Source: SHLQ01 sp964517125 (lineage in GTDB: Bacteria > Actinomycetota > Acidimicrobiia > Acidimicrobiales > SHLQ01). Taken from it: a stretch of DNA of 64,000 bases. The stretch spans positions 13,139-77,138 of the forward strand of contig CAZFBD010000013.1 in the NCBI GenBank assembly GCA_964517125.1, in the 5' to 3' direction. Position numbers and translations under genes: made by a program. The notes beneath the pieces were generated by a model. The model made no database searches. It saw only the letters and a program-made list of their open reading frames with translations, and had not been told where the DNA came from. Positions 8,664 through 17,242 of this stretch are shown here, piece by piece (position 1 is the stretch's first letter; each line of letters begins with the position of its first letter).

Positions 8664-10319
8664 ATGAACGACACGTCACACAACCCGATGCACGCCGGAC
8701 AGGACATCCTCAACGACCCGCTGCGCAACAAGGGCACCGCCTTCACCCTGCAGGAACGGCGCATCCTGCGGATCGAAGGTCACCTTCCTCCAGCGGTCGA
8801 AACCGTCGAGGAACAGCTGGCCCGCACGCGCCACGAGTTCGATCGATTCGAGGACGAGCTCGAACAGCACATCTACCTTCGGGCGCTCCAGGACAGCAAC
8901 GAGGTGCTGTTTCATCGATTCGTGCGGGAGAACCTCGCCGACACGCTGCCCATCGTCTACACACCAACCGTTGGTCGGGCCACGCAGGAATTCAGTCGCA
9001 TCTATCGACGACCCCGCGGCCTTTTCCTCTCGTGGGAATCCCGATCACGCATGCGCGAGCAGTTGGCATCGGTCGATCGGGAGATCGACGTGATCGTCGC
9101 CACCGATGGCGAACGCATCCTCGGCCTGGGCGATCAGGGCGCCGGCGGCATGGGCATCCCCATCGGCAAACTCAGCCTGTACTCGGCCTTTGGCGGTATC
9201 GACCCGGCCCGCACATTGCCGATCATGTTGGACGTCGGCACAAACAACGAGGATCGCCTCGGCGGCACGTATTACCTCGGTCTTCGTCAACCCCGCATCA
9301 CCCCCGACGAGTACGACGCGTTCCTCGAGCAGTTCGTCGACGAGGTGAAGCGACGGTGGCCGAACGTCCTTCTGCAGTGGGAGGACTTCGCCCAACACAA
9401 CGCGACCCGATTGCTCGACCGGCATCGGGAACGCATTCTCAGTTTCAACGATGACATCCAGGGCACGGCCGCGGTCTCGTTGGCGGCGATCCAGGCAGCC
9501 ATCGGTGCGAGTGGCGGTTTGCTGGCAGACCAACGCATCTGCATCCTCGGCGCCGGATCGGCCGGCACCGGCATCGCATCGATGCTCCGGGATGCGCTCG
9601 CCGACGCTGGCGTCGACGCTCCGCTCGAACGCATCATCCTCATCGACGCCGAAGGCATCGTGCACGACGAGCGCAGCGATCTGCGACCCCATCAGATCCC
9701 CTTGGCACATGCGCACGCGTCCATCGCATCATGGGCAGACGTCAGCACCGACGTTCTCGAGACGGCCCTCCGCGAGCATCGAGCCAGCATTCTCGTCGGC
9801 GTTTCCGGACAACCGGGCCTCTTCACCGAAGCAGCGATACGCACCATGGCCGCGGGCTGTTCTGCGCCGATCATCATGCCGCTCTCGAACCCAACCAGTC
9901 GCGCGGAAGCTGCGCCCGAAGATCTGTTCGCCTGGACCGACGGGCGAGCCATCGTTGCGACGGGGTCGCCGTTCGAACCGGTCATGCACGACGGCGTCGC
10001 ACACACGATCTCCCAGTCGAACAACGTCTACGTGTTCCCCGGCGTCGGGCTCGGCGCCGTCGCCGCACAGGCGACCGCCATCTCGGACGAAATGCTGATG
10101 GTCGCCGCCCGGACCGTCGCCGACCCAGATGGAGTCGCGGCAATCAGCGATGGCGTTCTGCCACCGCTGGACGATGTTCCCGAGGTGAGCATGCGCATCG
10201 CTCGCGCCGTCGCACGCATCGCTCGAGATCGAGGCCTCGCACCCGATCGAACGAACGACGAGCTCGACGCCCGCATCGACGAGATGCGCTGGACGCCCAC
10301 CTACCCCAAGGTCATCTGA
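8664..10319 (+). CDS. maeA: NAD-dependent malic enzyme (decarboxylating)
   Basis: Converts malate to pyruvate and CO2 with reduction of NAD+ (or NADP+). The 551-residue length fits the large SfcA/MaeA class. Visible motifs are VYTPTVGRATQEFS, the GLGDQGAGGMGIP block, LDVGTNNEDRL, the metal-binding WEDFAQHNA and FNDDIQGTAAV, and a Rossmann nucleotide fold ILGAGSAGTGIA. It is directly behind the Rieske-glutamate-synthase fusion, linking C4 metabolism and reductant supply in one unit. NAD versus NADP preference is inferred from class, not residues. Confidence 0.93.
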   Translation: MNDTSHNPMHAGQDILNDPLRNKGTAFTLQERRILRIEGHLPPAVETVEEQLARTRHEFDRFEDELEQHIYLRALQDSNEVLFHRFVRENLADTLPIVYTPTVGRATQEFSRIYRRPRGLFLSWESRSRMREQLASVDREIDVIVATDGERILGLGDQGAGGMGIPIGKLSLYSAFGGIDPARTLPIMLDVGTNNEDRLGGTYYLGLRQPRITPDEYDAFLEQFVDEVKRRWPNVLLQWEDFAQHNATRLLDRHRERILSFNDDIQGTAAVSLAAIQAAIGASGGLLADQRICILGAGSAGTGIASMLRDALADAGVDAPLERIILIDAEGIVHDERSDLRPHQIPLAHAHASIASWADVSTDVLETALREHRASILVGVSGQPGLFTEAAIRTMAAGCSAPIIMPLSNPTSRAEAAPEDLFAWTDGRAIVATGSPFEPVMHDGVAHTISQSNNVYVFPGVGLGAVAAQATAISDEMLMVAARTVADPDGVAAISDGVLPPLDDVPEVSMRIARAVARIARDRGLAPDRTNDELDARIDEMRWTPTYPKVI

Positions 10320-10332
10320 GCGGCGCTCTTCA

Positions 10333-10845
10333 TCAGCCGTACGCGGCGGCAAACGACCGTCTACCCCGAGCCAGGAGAGATTCCGCGCTTGCGTAAGAAC
10401 ACCCAACAGCATTCGCTACGTCGTCCACGGATCCGTCACACAGGTATCGCGTCTGCAGAGCAACACGTTGTCGCTCAGGCACTTCACCGAGGGCATTCCA
10501 CACCTTGAGACCGATCGCCGTTTCCGTGTAGTGCGCCGATTGCTCCAGCCAAACAAGTCGTGCAAAGCGTTGCCGTTGAGCGGCTTCCGATCGCCAGTGG
10601 TCGATGATGCGTCGACGTGCAACCGTGATCAGCCAGCCGATCGTCAGGGGACCCATTGGATCCTTCTGCAACCTGGCCGCCGCCGCAAGAAACGTTTCCG
10701 CCGCCAGGTCCTCGGCAAGCGTTGCATCAGAGACTCGGACGCCAATGAAGGAACGGACCGTGTCGCTGTGGTCAGCAAACAACGTGCCAAGCCTGAGAGA
10801 AATCAGATCGTCGCCCGAAGTTCGCGGTCTTGAGTGAGCCACCAA
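10333..10845 (-). CDS. ECF-type RNA polymerase sigma factor
   Basis: A 170-residue sigma-70 family protein. Region 2 lies at about residues 20-90 (LAEDLAAETFLAAAARL and GWLITVARRRIIDHWR). Region 4 lies at about 115-165 (LGEVPERQRVALQTRYLCD, then a helix-turn-helix VDDVANAVGCSYASAESLL). No anti-sigma gene is adjacent; instead the BTAD-type regulator gene lies directly upstream on the same strand, so the two may be one regulatory unit. The start is TTG 10845 or GTG 10842. An inverted repeat (10862-10885) lies just upstream. Confidence 0.88.
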   Translation of the reverse strand: MVAHSRPRTSGDDLISLRLGTLFADHSDTVRSFIGVRVSDATLAEDLAAETFLAAAARLQKDPMGPLTIGWLITVARRRIIDHWRSEAAQRQRFARLVWLEQSAHYTETAIGLKVWNALGEVPERQRVALQTRYLCDGSVDDVANAVGCSYASAESLLARGRRSFAAAYG

Positions 10846-10861
10846 TGCAGACTCGCCCAGA

Positions 10862-10885
10862 GTCCTGATGTCTTACTGACAGGAC
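10862..10885. repeat. Inverted repeat upstream of the ECF sigma gene
   Basis: GTCCTG (10862-10867) is matched by CAGGAC (10880-10885) over 12 nt. It lies 17 bp upstream of the sigma factor start and downstream of the regulator gene. It could be an operator or a weak transcript-end hairpin; no U-tract follows on either strand. Confidence 0.3.
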
Positions 10886-10951
10886 CCTTTTCCCGCCGAG
10901 GTCCGCCGGTGTGCCGGCTCGTCGGTACGTCAGGAAAGTGTCAGCGACACC

Positions 10952-12660
10952 TCACACGTCGGCAAGACGGTCGAGCCAAACGTCCGCTCGACCCAGAACG
11001 AGATCAACGGGCCACATTCCCAGAACCTGCCCAGACCAGGGCATCAACAGTTCCGTTGCCGTTGCGGCCAGGTCCCGATCGCCCATCGTCTCTGCGATCC
11101 GACCAAGCGCGACGGGCGCATACAGGTATTGCTTCTCAGGAGCAGTGTCGCGCAACAGCTCTGCGAACTGCTCTGCCTGCGCCATGACCGGTCGCCCGGA
11201 TGCCATGTCGCGTAGCAACCGGAACGCCTGTCCTGCATTCGCTCGTACCGCCCCCAGGGCCCGGTGAAACTCGACATCAGTCAACGGTTCATCAGGCGTG
11301 TTGAGTAGCAGTCGCCGTCCGGCCTCAGCCACGTCCAAGAGCCACGGGTCTGCACTGAAGCGTCCGAACACCAACTCCTCAGCATTGAACGTTCGGGCGC
11401 AGTCGATGTCCAACGCTCGCTGGAGCGAGGCAACAGCCATCGTCTCAAAGTCATCCCCAGAATTCGCCCAGAGCTCCGTGACCACCTTGCCGTACAGACA
11501 GAGCTCCTCGCGGGCTCGCTCCCAGTGCCCGTCTCGGAGAAGCAGGATGAATCGGAATCGGACCGCCTCGACGGCCGCATCTGCAAGATCGATGCCCTCA
11601 ATCGATCGGACGACGACGTCATCGTCCGCAGAACGAGGATGTGCCAGGCGTCGCATGAACTCGGTCCTCAAGCAGCACAACCGCAGCTCCGGAGTCGCAG
11701 CTTCAGCGATCTCCGTCCGGGATACCTCGGCGCCGTCAGACATCAAGTTCAAAGAGTTCGCGTCGATCGTGATCAGCGTTCGTTCGGACTGGGGCGCATC
11801 AACAACTGCGTCTTCGGCGAGAAGGTCCAAAAGCAAGCGATTGCCGCCGTCCCCTCGCTCTTGCCAGATAAGCGCACGGCACACCCGACGATGGAGATCC
11901 TCGTTGTTCCACGCACGAGCATCAAGAGCGTCCAGGGCATCATCGACTCGCCCCACCCCCCATAGGCCGATGATTTGGCGCAATGCAAGACGATCTTCGG
12001 CTCCGGTCGACACCACTCCGATCGGACGTTCGAACCCTCGAAGTGGCGTCGGCACCGCAATGGACCGTTCGTTCAGAAGCCGGAGCAGAACCCGAGCCAA
12101 TTCTTCGCGCCTTCGCTCATCGCTCACACCAACGACTGCGCTCGCTGCCCCCTCGACAACCGCCTCCGGCAGGCCTGTGTGATGTTGCAACATCGCGTCG
12201 ACTCGGTTGACCAGCTCAGAAGAACTTGGCTCACCCGAACGGATCCACTGCTCCAGTTGAACGAGGGCCATCCGCTCAAGTCGTGTACGCAACACCGTGT
12301 GTGACTCCCAACAAGCGGCTCGAGCCACCACGACGAACCAACGGGATCCGACAAATCAGTGAACACCTCTGTCGTCAGTCGATACCCTCCAGTGACGTGC
12401 TCGATCACCTGGCCCGGGACAGCAACTCCCAGATCGGCAAGCTGTCCGCGAAGTGCCGAGATGTGGCGCTGCACAGCATTGGATCCAGACGTCGGCGCCT
12501 CATTCCAAAACCGATCAAGCATGCTCGCGACCGAAACCACGTGGCCTTGTTGCTCTGCGAGAGCGAGCAGCATGCCGCTACGTGTTCGTCCTCGAACCGG
12601 CTGGGTGCTTCCTGCGTGGTTCCAGGACACAGCTCCAAACAACTGCAGTCTTGGCTTCAC
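10952..12660 (-). pseudogene. BTAD-type (AfsR/SARP-like) transcriptional regulator, frameshifted
   Basis: Two overlapping frames together make one regulator. The first (start GTG 12660 behind a GGAGAGG ribosome site) encodes a winged-helix DNA-binding domain: MLLALAEQQGHVVSVASML, AVQRHISALRGQLADLG, VIEHVTGGYRL. The second (open to 10952) encodes the helical bacterial transcriptional activation domain, beginning near TVLRTRLERMALVQLEQW, followed by TPR-like helices rich in LARVLLRLL and DALDALDA patterns. Joining them needs a single -1 shift (one missing base) at about 12340-12355; no slippery heptamer is visible there. Intact it would be about 570 residues. This is either a real mutation or a one-base assembly error; reads would tell. 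It lies upstream of the sigma gene on the same strand. Confidence 0.7.
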
Positions 12661-12830
12661 ACATGCCGCCTCTCCATCGCCGCCATTTCGGTACGAGTTC
12701 ATCAGATCGGGACGTTCCTCTCGCAATCGGCCACCGATGGTCAGAGGATCTGACGGAATTGGCTGGCGTCCGAACCGGGTTGATTGCTGCGCAGTGATTC
12801 ACACCATCGCCGAACAATGAGAGAACCCCG

Positions 12831-13529
12831 ATGTTTGAGACACCGTACGTTCGGGTCCCCGCCGACTCCGTCGGATGGATCACCGAGGAGCAGATGATCG
12901 AAGTCGATCGAGTGATGATGGAGGACCTCGAGATCACGTTGTTCCAGATGATGGAGAACGCCGGTCGAAACCTGGCCCGCGTCGCGCTGGACACGTTCGC
13001 ACCGTCGAGCGTCTCCGTCGCCGCCGGCACTGGAGGCAACGGTGGCGGTGGCCTGGTCGCTGCTCGACATCTCGCAAACGCCGGTGTTCAGGTCACCGTC
13101 ACCGTGACCTCGCCGGAGCGACTGACCCCGGTACCCAGGCACCAGTTCGATGTGTTGGGTCGAATGGGTGTCGGCATCTCCAACGAGCTCACGCCCGCCG
13201 ACCTGATCATCGATGCCGTCATCGGTTACTCGCTTCGCGGCGCGCCACGTGGTCGATCAGCAGAGCTGATCGATGCGATCAACGCGGGTGGTCCAACGGT
13301 CTCGCTCGACAATCCGAGCGGCGTCGATGTGACGTCAGGAGAAGTGGAAGGCGCGGCGGTGGAGGCCGATGCCACCATGACGCTCTGCCTCCCCAAGACG
13401 GGTCTCCGCAATCATGCGAACGTCGGTGCGCTCCTCGTCGCCGACATTTCAGTGCCCCGCTCGGTCACCGACCCGTTGGGCGGTGCTCCCGACTTCGCCC
13501 CAAGCCCCATCCTCCACCTCCCCCAGTGA
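12831..13529 (+). CDS. nnrE: YjeF N-terminal domain protein, NAD(P)H-hydrate epimerase-like
   Basis: A 232-residue single-domain protein of the NnrE/AIBP fold, which epimerises damaged (R)-NAD(P)H hydrate so the dehydratase NnrD can repair it. Seen: the N-terminal helix WITEEQMIEVDRVMMED, a Rossmann-like glycine loop AGTGGNGGGGLVAARHL, the active-site region DAVIGYSLRG, and LDNPSGVDVTSG. Family members usually read GNNGGDG in the loop; here it is GGNGGGG, so the conserved Asp is Gly and activity is uncertain. The C-terminal dehydratase domain of bifunctional Nnr enzymes is absent and no nnrD is nearby. The gene stands alone, divergent from the BTAD regulator. Confidence 0.85.
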   Translation: MFETPYVRVPADSVGWITEEQMIEVDRVMMEDLEITLFQMMENAGRNLARVALDTFAPSSVSVAAGTGGNGGGGLVAARHLANAGVQVTVTVTSPERLTPVPRHQFDVLGRMGVGISNELTPADLIIDAVIGYSLRGAPRGRSAELIDAINAGGPTVSLDNPSGVDVTSGEVEGAAVEADATMTLCLPKTGLRNHANVGALLVADISVPRSVTDPLGGAPDFAPSPILHLPQ

Positions 13530-13540
13530 CCGCATCATCG

Positions 13541-13555
13541 TGGGGTCTGACCCCA
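13541..13555. repeat. Short GC-rich palindrome (REP-like)
   Basis: TGGGGTC, one base, then GACCCCA: a perfect 7-bp hairpin between the converging nnrE and cupin genes. Palindromes of this GGGGTC/GACCCC type occur as dispersed REP-like elements in many genomes. It may act as a simple transcript end; no U-tract follows. Only one copy was noticed in this window. Confidence 0.35.
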
Positions 13556-13582
13556 ATGTGAGCGTGTGCGCGCGGGTGGTGG

Positions 13583-13826
13583 TCAGGCGTCGCGGACGAT
13601 GCCCCAACCCTTGACCGACAGGACCTCGGTTGGGAAGTGGCGAACGGCGGTGATGCCGTGGCTCACACTGCCGGCGAACTGCAGCGAATCGCCCGCCTGC
13701 AATTCGTACCGTTGCGAACCGAACGCCACCTCGACTGCGCCAACGAGTACGTGCAGCAACTCGGTGCCGCCGTACTTGGTGATGGGAAGCTCACTCGGGG
13801 GCTCATCGAATCGCATCACGACCGGC
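13583..13826 (-). CDS. Cupin-domain protein, N-terminus lost in a scaffold gap
   Basis: Only the C-terminal 80 residues are present; the gene runs into the 100-N gap. The visible part is a small beta-barrel cupin: KYGGTELLHVLVGAVEVAFG (motif 1 region), RYELQAGDSLQFAGSVSHGI (motif 2 region), ending in VKGWGIVRDA. Such cupins are often the sensor half of XRE-family regulators (helix-turn-helix plus cupin), but the part that would show a DNA-binding domain is missing. It follows the dioxygenase gene on the same strand, so it could regulate or belong to that gene's pathway. Confidence 0.6.
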
Positions 13827-13926
13827 NNNNNNNNNNNNNNNNNNNNNNNNNNNNNNNNNNNNNNNNNNNNNNNNNNNNNNNNNNNNNNNNNNNNNNNNNN
13901 NNNNNNNNNNNNNNNNNNNNNNNNNN
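13827..13926. other. Scaffold gap (100 N)
   Basis: Exactly 100 unknown bases, a typical scaffolder placeholder, so the real distance is unknown. The two flanks share no visible overlap, unlike the other two gaps. It removes the end of the dioxygenase gene and the beginning of the cupin gene. Confidence 0.95.
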
Positions 13927-15023
13927 AACTGATCGCGATCGATCGTGCACAGACGGAGATGCCGGCGACCACCATCGTTGCTGAAGGCGGTTCGACCGTG
14001 CAGCACACGTTGATTGTCGTAGACGATGGCCTGACCAGGCTGCAGCCGGAACTGAATGGCGTTACCCGGATCGTTGATTCGGCGGGTGAAGTCGATGAAC
14101 GCTCGGTAGTAGTCACCCATCAGCGCGGGATCGATGTCGAATGGGGCCATCGACCGTTCATGGAAGCGAATGCCGGCAATCTCACGGTCCCTGTCCAGCG
14201 TGATCACGGGCGCATGCGCCAACAGGTGCACATCCTCGCCCTGGTCGACCGATTCGTTGCGGTGTCGGATGAACGGGACCGTGATCTCGCTCAGCAGATC
14301 GAAGGCTCTGGGATCGTCATCCTGCATCGACTCGGCCACTGCGAACCCGTCGACGAGAATGGAGTCGCCGCCGGTCGTGCTCACCTCGACGCAATGAAGA
14401 ATCGATGTTCCGCTCGGCGTGTAGCGGTAGGGGTCGTCGGTGTGTGGATCCAACGCCAAACCGGTCTGGGAGAACTCCCACACCTCGGGCTCGACCACGA
14501 TGTCGAACAACCGACCGAAATCTGTTTCCCGCACCCGGCCGATCAATGCAGCAAGGGCTTCCGTCCCCTCGTTGCCAGGCGGAACGTCGTCCACGATGGC
14601 GACACCCCATTCAGCAACCGCATCGAGCAGGTCACAGTGCGCGGCCGACCCCGGTTTGGGCAATGCCATGTGCGGCAATGGGGTTCCGGCACGAAAGTGC
14701 GACACGTGGTGCGGTCGGCGCAGGCGATCCGCAGGCTCCGGTGAGTTTGCTTTCAACCACTCCAAGTCGAACGTCGACACATGTCCATCGGAGAACTCGA
14801 CCTCGAGGTCGCCCATCTCGTTCTGCTCCGCATCGACCACCATGAGGTCAGGGTCGAGTTCCGTCACCGAGAACGTTCGAAACGCCTTCCGCTTGTCGCC
14901 ACCGCTCGGGCAATTGTCGCGAAGCCACAACGTATGAAAGCGCGATCGGGCTCCGTCGGACCATCGGACGACAATGCCGTCGGCCGTGACGTCGGTGTGC
15001 AAGAACGCGCTGTCGAACTCCAT
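13927..15023 (-). CDS. Gamma-butyrobetaine hydroxylase-type 2OG-Fe(II) dioxygenase, C-terminus in gap
   Basis: An oxygenase of the TauD/GBBH family. Residues 1-90 are the GBBH N-terminal domain (HTLWLRDNCPS, and DGHVSTFDLEWL with the conserved His). Residues about 110-365 form the catalytic double-stranded beta-helix, with the iron-binding HTDD, YTPSGTSILHCVE, and the distal His and 2OG-binding Arg in VLHGRTAFSN. The N-terminal domain lacks most Cys that bind zinc in animal BBOX. The last residues run into the N gap; judged by family length only a few are missing. Substrate could be gamma-butyrobetaine or another trimethylammonium compound such as an aminophosphonate; the sequence does not decide. 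A TAGGTT box ends 6 nt before the ATG, suggesting a leaderless mRNA. Confidence 0.85.
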
Positions 15024-15029
15024 CGCGCG

Positions 15030-15035
15030 AACCTA
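15030..15035 (-). promoter_or_regulatory. -10 hexamer of the dioxygenase gene (leaderless)
   Basis: TAGGTT on the minus strand, 6 nt before the ATG at 15023. There is no ribosome site between them, so transcription probably starts at the start codon. Confidence 0.5.
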
Positions 15036-15117
15036 CCGCCGCAACCACCGAGAACAGAATCTGTGGACTTCCATGACCGGATACCGAACATCCCCGACCA
15101 CAGATTTTCGGGGTGGG

Positions 15118-15975
15118 TCAGCCTTCGCTGCCGTAGAGACCGAAGGCTTCGGCCTGGTCGTCGGAGAGGTGGTAGCTCTCGTCGTCGTTGGGGAACGCGC
15201 CGGAACGGACATCGGCTGCGTACGTCGACAACGCATCGACCGTCTGCGTCTTCAGGTCGGTGTAGCGACGCACGAACTTGGGCACGAAGCGATCTTCGAT
15301 GCCGAGCAGGTCGTGATAGACGAGCACCTGGCCATCACAGTGCGGGCCCGCGCCGATGCCGATCGTCGGAATGTCGATCGCCTCGGTCACCGCCTCGGCC
15401 ACCTTCACCGGAATGCCCTCGAGCACGATGGCGAAACACCCGGCGTGCTGCAATGCCTTCGCATCGTCGATGAGTTCCATCGCAGCTTCCGCCTGACGAC
15501 CCTGCACCTTGAAGCCACCCATCGTGTGAAACGACTGTGGGGTGAGGCCGATGTGGCCCATCACCGGAATCTCGGCGTCGATCAGCGCCTCGATCATGGG
15601 CAGCCGCTTGCGACCACCTTCGAGTTTCACGCACTGCGCGCCCGCCCGAATGAGCTCGGCTGCATTGCGTACCGTCTCCTCGACCGACACGTGGTAGCTC
15701 ATCCACGGCAGATCGCCCACGATCAGACAATCGGGCTTGGCCCGAGCGACGGCACGGGTGTGGTGTGCCATGTCGTCGATCGTCACCTGGAGGGTGTCGT
15801 CGTAGCCAAGCACCACCATCGCCACCGAATCACCAACGAGGATCATGTCGATCCCCGCTTCGCTCGCGGCACGTGCGCCCGGCGCGTCGTAGGCGGTCAC
15901 CATCGCCAGCGCGGGTTCGCCCGTGCGAACCTTTCGCGCCGAAATCTTCGGAACGGTCATCTTGGCCGAGGCCAT
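15118..15975 (-). CDS. panB: 3-methyl-2-oxobutanoate hydroxymethyltransferase
   Basis: First committed step of pantothenate (coenzyme A) synthesis: transfers a hydroxymethyl group from 5,10-methylene-THF to alpha-ketoisovalerate. The 285-residue TIM-barrel enzyme has the family blocks MVTAYDAPGARAASEAG, ILVGDSVAMVVLGYDDT (metal-binding Asp), VGDLPWMSYHVS, KLEGG, GHIGLTPQS and GIGAGPHCDGQVLVYHDLLG. The start ATG 15975 is preceded by an AAGGAGAAA ribosome site. No other pan genes are near. Confidence 0.96.
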   Translation of the reverse strand: MASAKMTVPKISARKVRTGEPALAMVTAYDAPGARAASEAGIDMILVGDSVAMVVLGYDDTLQVTIDDMAHHTRAVARAKPDCLIVGDLPWMSYHVSVEETVRNAAELIRAGAQCVKLEGGRKRLPMIEALIDAEIPVMGHIGLTPQSFHTMGGFKVQGRQAEAAMELIDDAKALQHAGCFAIVLEGIPVKVAEAVTEAIDIPTIGIGAGPHCDGQVLVYHDLLGIEDRFVPKFVRRYTDLKTQTVDALSTYAADVRSGAFPNDDESYHLSDDQAEAFGLYGSEG

Positions 15976-16086
15976 TGGTTTCTCCTTCCCGTCCAGCGCT
16001 CAGTGAGCTGCCAGCGGTGGCGTCAGTCTAGGAAAAGGATCGGCGCAACACCAGCGCGATCTTGAGATGCCCGCACGATCGGGTAC

Positions 16087-16470
16087 TCAGACCACCGGAT
16101 TCGTGCGGAGGAGATGGTTCCACTTGCATTCACGACAGACCTCGACGTCGTAGGCAGTGAATTCGCCAGAGCGGCGTCGAATACGTTCCATGTCGCCTTC
16201 GGTGACGATGCATCGACCAGCCGCAGGGAGCCGCGGCCCAAAGACGTAGATGACCTCGACAATCGACTGCTCTCCACAGATGGGACAGTTGCGGTCGGTT
16301 TCGGTGCCGCACTCTCGTGCATTGCGCATGAGCTCGCTCTGCGCATCACACACCTCGGAGCGTGTGGCCTCGCCCGTCTTGTACGACCGGATGGTGCGAT
16401 CGCGCGCCAGCCGGTAGTCGATCGACCCGCCCGCACTGTTGGCGGCCGCCTGGGTGACACCCTGTTTCAT
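16087..16470 (-). CDS. DUF5318 family protein, probable zinc-binding
   Basis: A 127-residue soluble protein of a small actinobacterial family (DUF5318) without known function. The N-terminal half is helical (IDYRLARDRTIRSYKTGEA, VCDAQSELMRNARE). Two Cys pairs, CPIC and CREC, flank a central VEVIYVFGPRLP stretch and would form a four-Cys zinc site. The ending KWNHLLRTNPV resembles the family signature as I recall it. The start is ATG 16470, 8 nt after a TACGGT box; GTG 16473 is an alternative. It is divergent from a methyltransferase gene. Confidence 0.75.
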   Translation of the reverse strand: MKQGVTQAAANSAGGSIDYRLARDRTIRSYKTGEATRSEVCDAQSELMRNARECGTETDRNCPICGEQSIVEVIYVFGPRLPAAGRCIVTEGDMERIRRRSGEFTAYDVEVCRECKWNHLLRTNPVV

Positions 16471-16478
16471 CACAACCC

Positions 16479-16484
16479 ACCGTA
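16479..16484 (-). promoter_or_regulatory. -10 hexamer of the DUF5318 gene (leaderless)
   Basis: TACGGT on the minus strand, 8 nt before ATG 16470, with no ribosome-binding sequence between. Confidence 0.45.
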
Positions 16485-16552
16485 CCGGGCGCCTCTGACA
16501 TGCGCAGTTCGTCCCAGCGCGGCGAAGTCACAACCGTCGACGGGCAAGCACC

Positions 16553-16558
16553 TACACT
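16553..16558 (+). promoter_or_regulatory. -10 hexamer of the methyltransferase gene (leaderless)
   Basis: TACACT ends 8 nt before the ATG at 16567. The intervening CCCCCGGC is not a ribosome site. Confidence 0.5.
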
Positions 16559-16566
16559 CCCCCGGC

Positions 16567-17235
16567 ATGGATGAGACCTGGAACCGCTACACCACTGCTG
16601 GCATTCGCGGCGAACGGCGCCCGACCGACCGAGTGGAGCTCGGGCCAAACGCCGAACCCGGCCTCGACCGGAAACTGCTGGGTGACGTCGACGGACTCCG
16701 CATTCTGGAACTTGGCACCGGTGCCGGCCACTCGGCCATCGCCCTCGCTCGCAACGGAGCCAAAGTCGTGGCCTGTGACCCCGACGCCGAACAGATCACA
16801 CGGGCTCGTGCCAACGTCGAAGCGGCGGAAGTGCACGTCGAACTCCACAACGCCGACCACGCCGACTTGGCGTTCCTCCACGCCGATGTCTTCGACGCCG
16901 TCGTTTCGGTCCATGCCCTGGCTGCAGTCGATGACCTGGCACGAGTGTTCCGACAGGTCCATCGAGTCCTGAAGGCCGACCGACCGCTTCTCATGTCGTT
17001 CCCGCACCCGGCCGCGCTGATGGTCGAAACCGACAACCCGGAGCAGATCACGTCGGCCTATGGCGACGGCGGGACGCTCGGAGTCGGCCACAACCTGACC
17101 CACCGCCGAAGCATCAGCGACATCTTCACCAAACTCACCCGTTCGAACTATCGAGTCGATCAGTTGCTGGAACCGACCACCGACGGCAACCACCCCGCAT
17201 CACTCATCGTGCGGGCCCGAAAGCTCGGAACCTGA
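16567..17235 (+). CDS. Class I SAM-dependent methyltransferase
   Basis: A 222-residue Rossmann-fold methyltransferase. Motif I is ILELGTGAGHSAIALARNG, an acidic residue ends strand 2 (VVACDPDAEQITRARANV), and motif post-II/III is FDAVVSVHALAAVDDLARVF; the VLKADRPLLMSFPHP strand is typical of small-molecule methyltransferases. The start ATG 16567 (MDETWNRY) is supported by the -10 box directly upstream; longer in-frame versions would overlap the divergent DUF5318 gene. Substrate unknown. It converges on the CCA transferase gene with 7 nt between stops. Confidence 0.85.
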   Translation: MDETWNRYTTAGIRGERRPTDRVELGPNAEPGLDRKLLGDVDGLRILELGTGAGHSAIALARNGAKVVACDPDAEQITRARANVEAAEVHVELHNADHADLAFLHADVFDAVVSVHALAAVDDLARVFRQVHRVLKADRPLLMSFPHPAALMVETDNPEQITSAYGDGGTLGVGHNLTHRRSISDIFTKLTRSNYRVDQLLEPTTDGNHPASLIVRARKLGT

Positions 17236-17242
17236 CAATCCG

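Noticed and set aside
12124..12331. Programmed -1 frameshift in the BTAD regulator
   Set aside because: No slippery heptamer or following pseudoknot was visible; a one-base indel is simpler.
15075..15116. CCCCGA/TCGGGG hairpin as a panB terminator
   Set aside because: The stem is only 6 bp with a 10-nt loop and no T-tract; it is too weak to report as a terminator.
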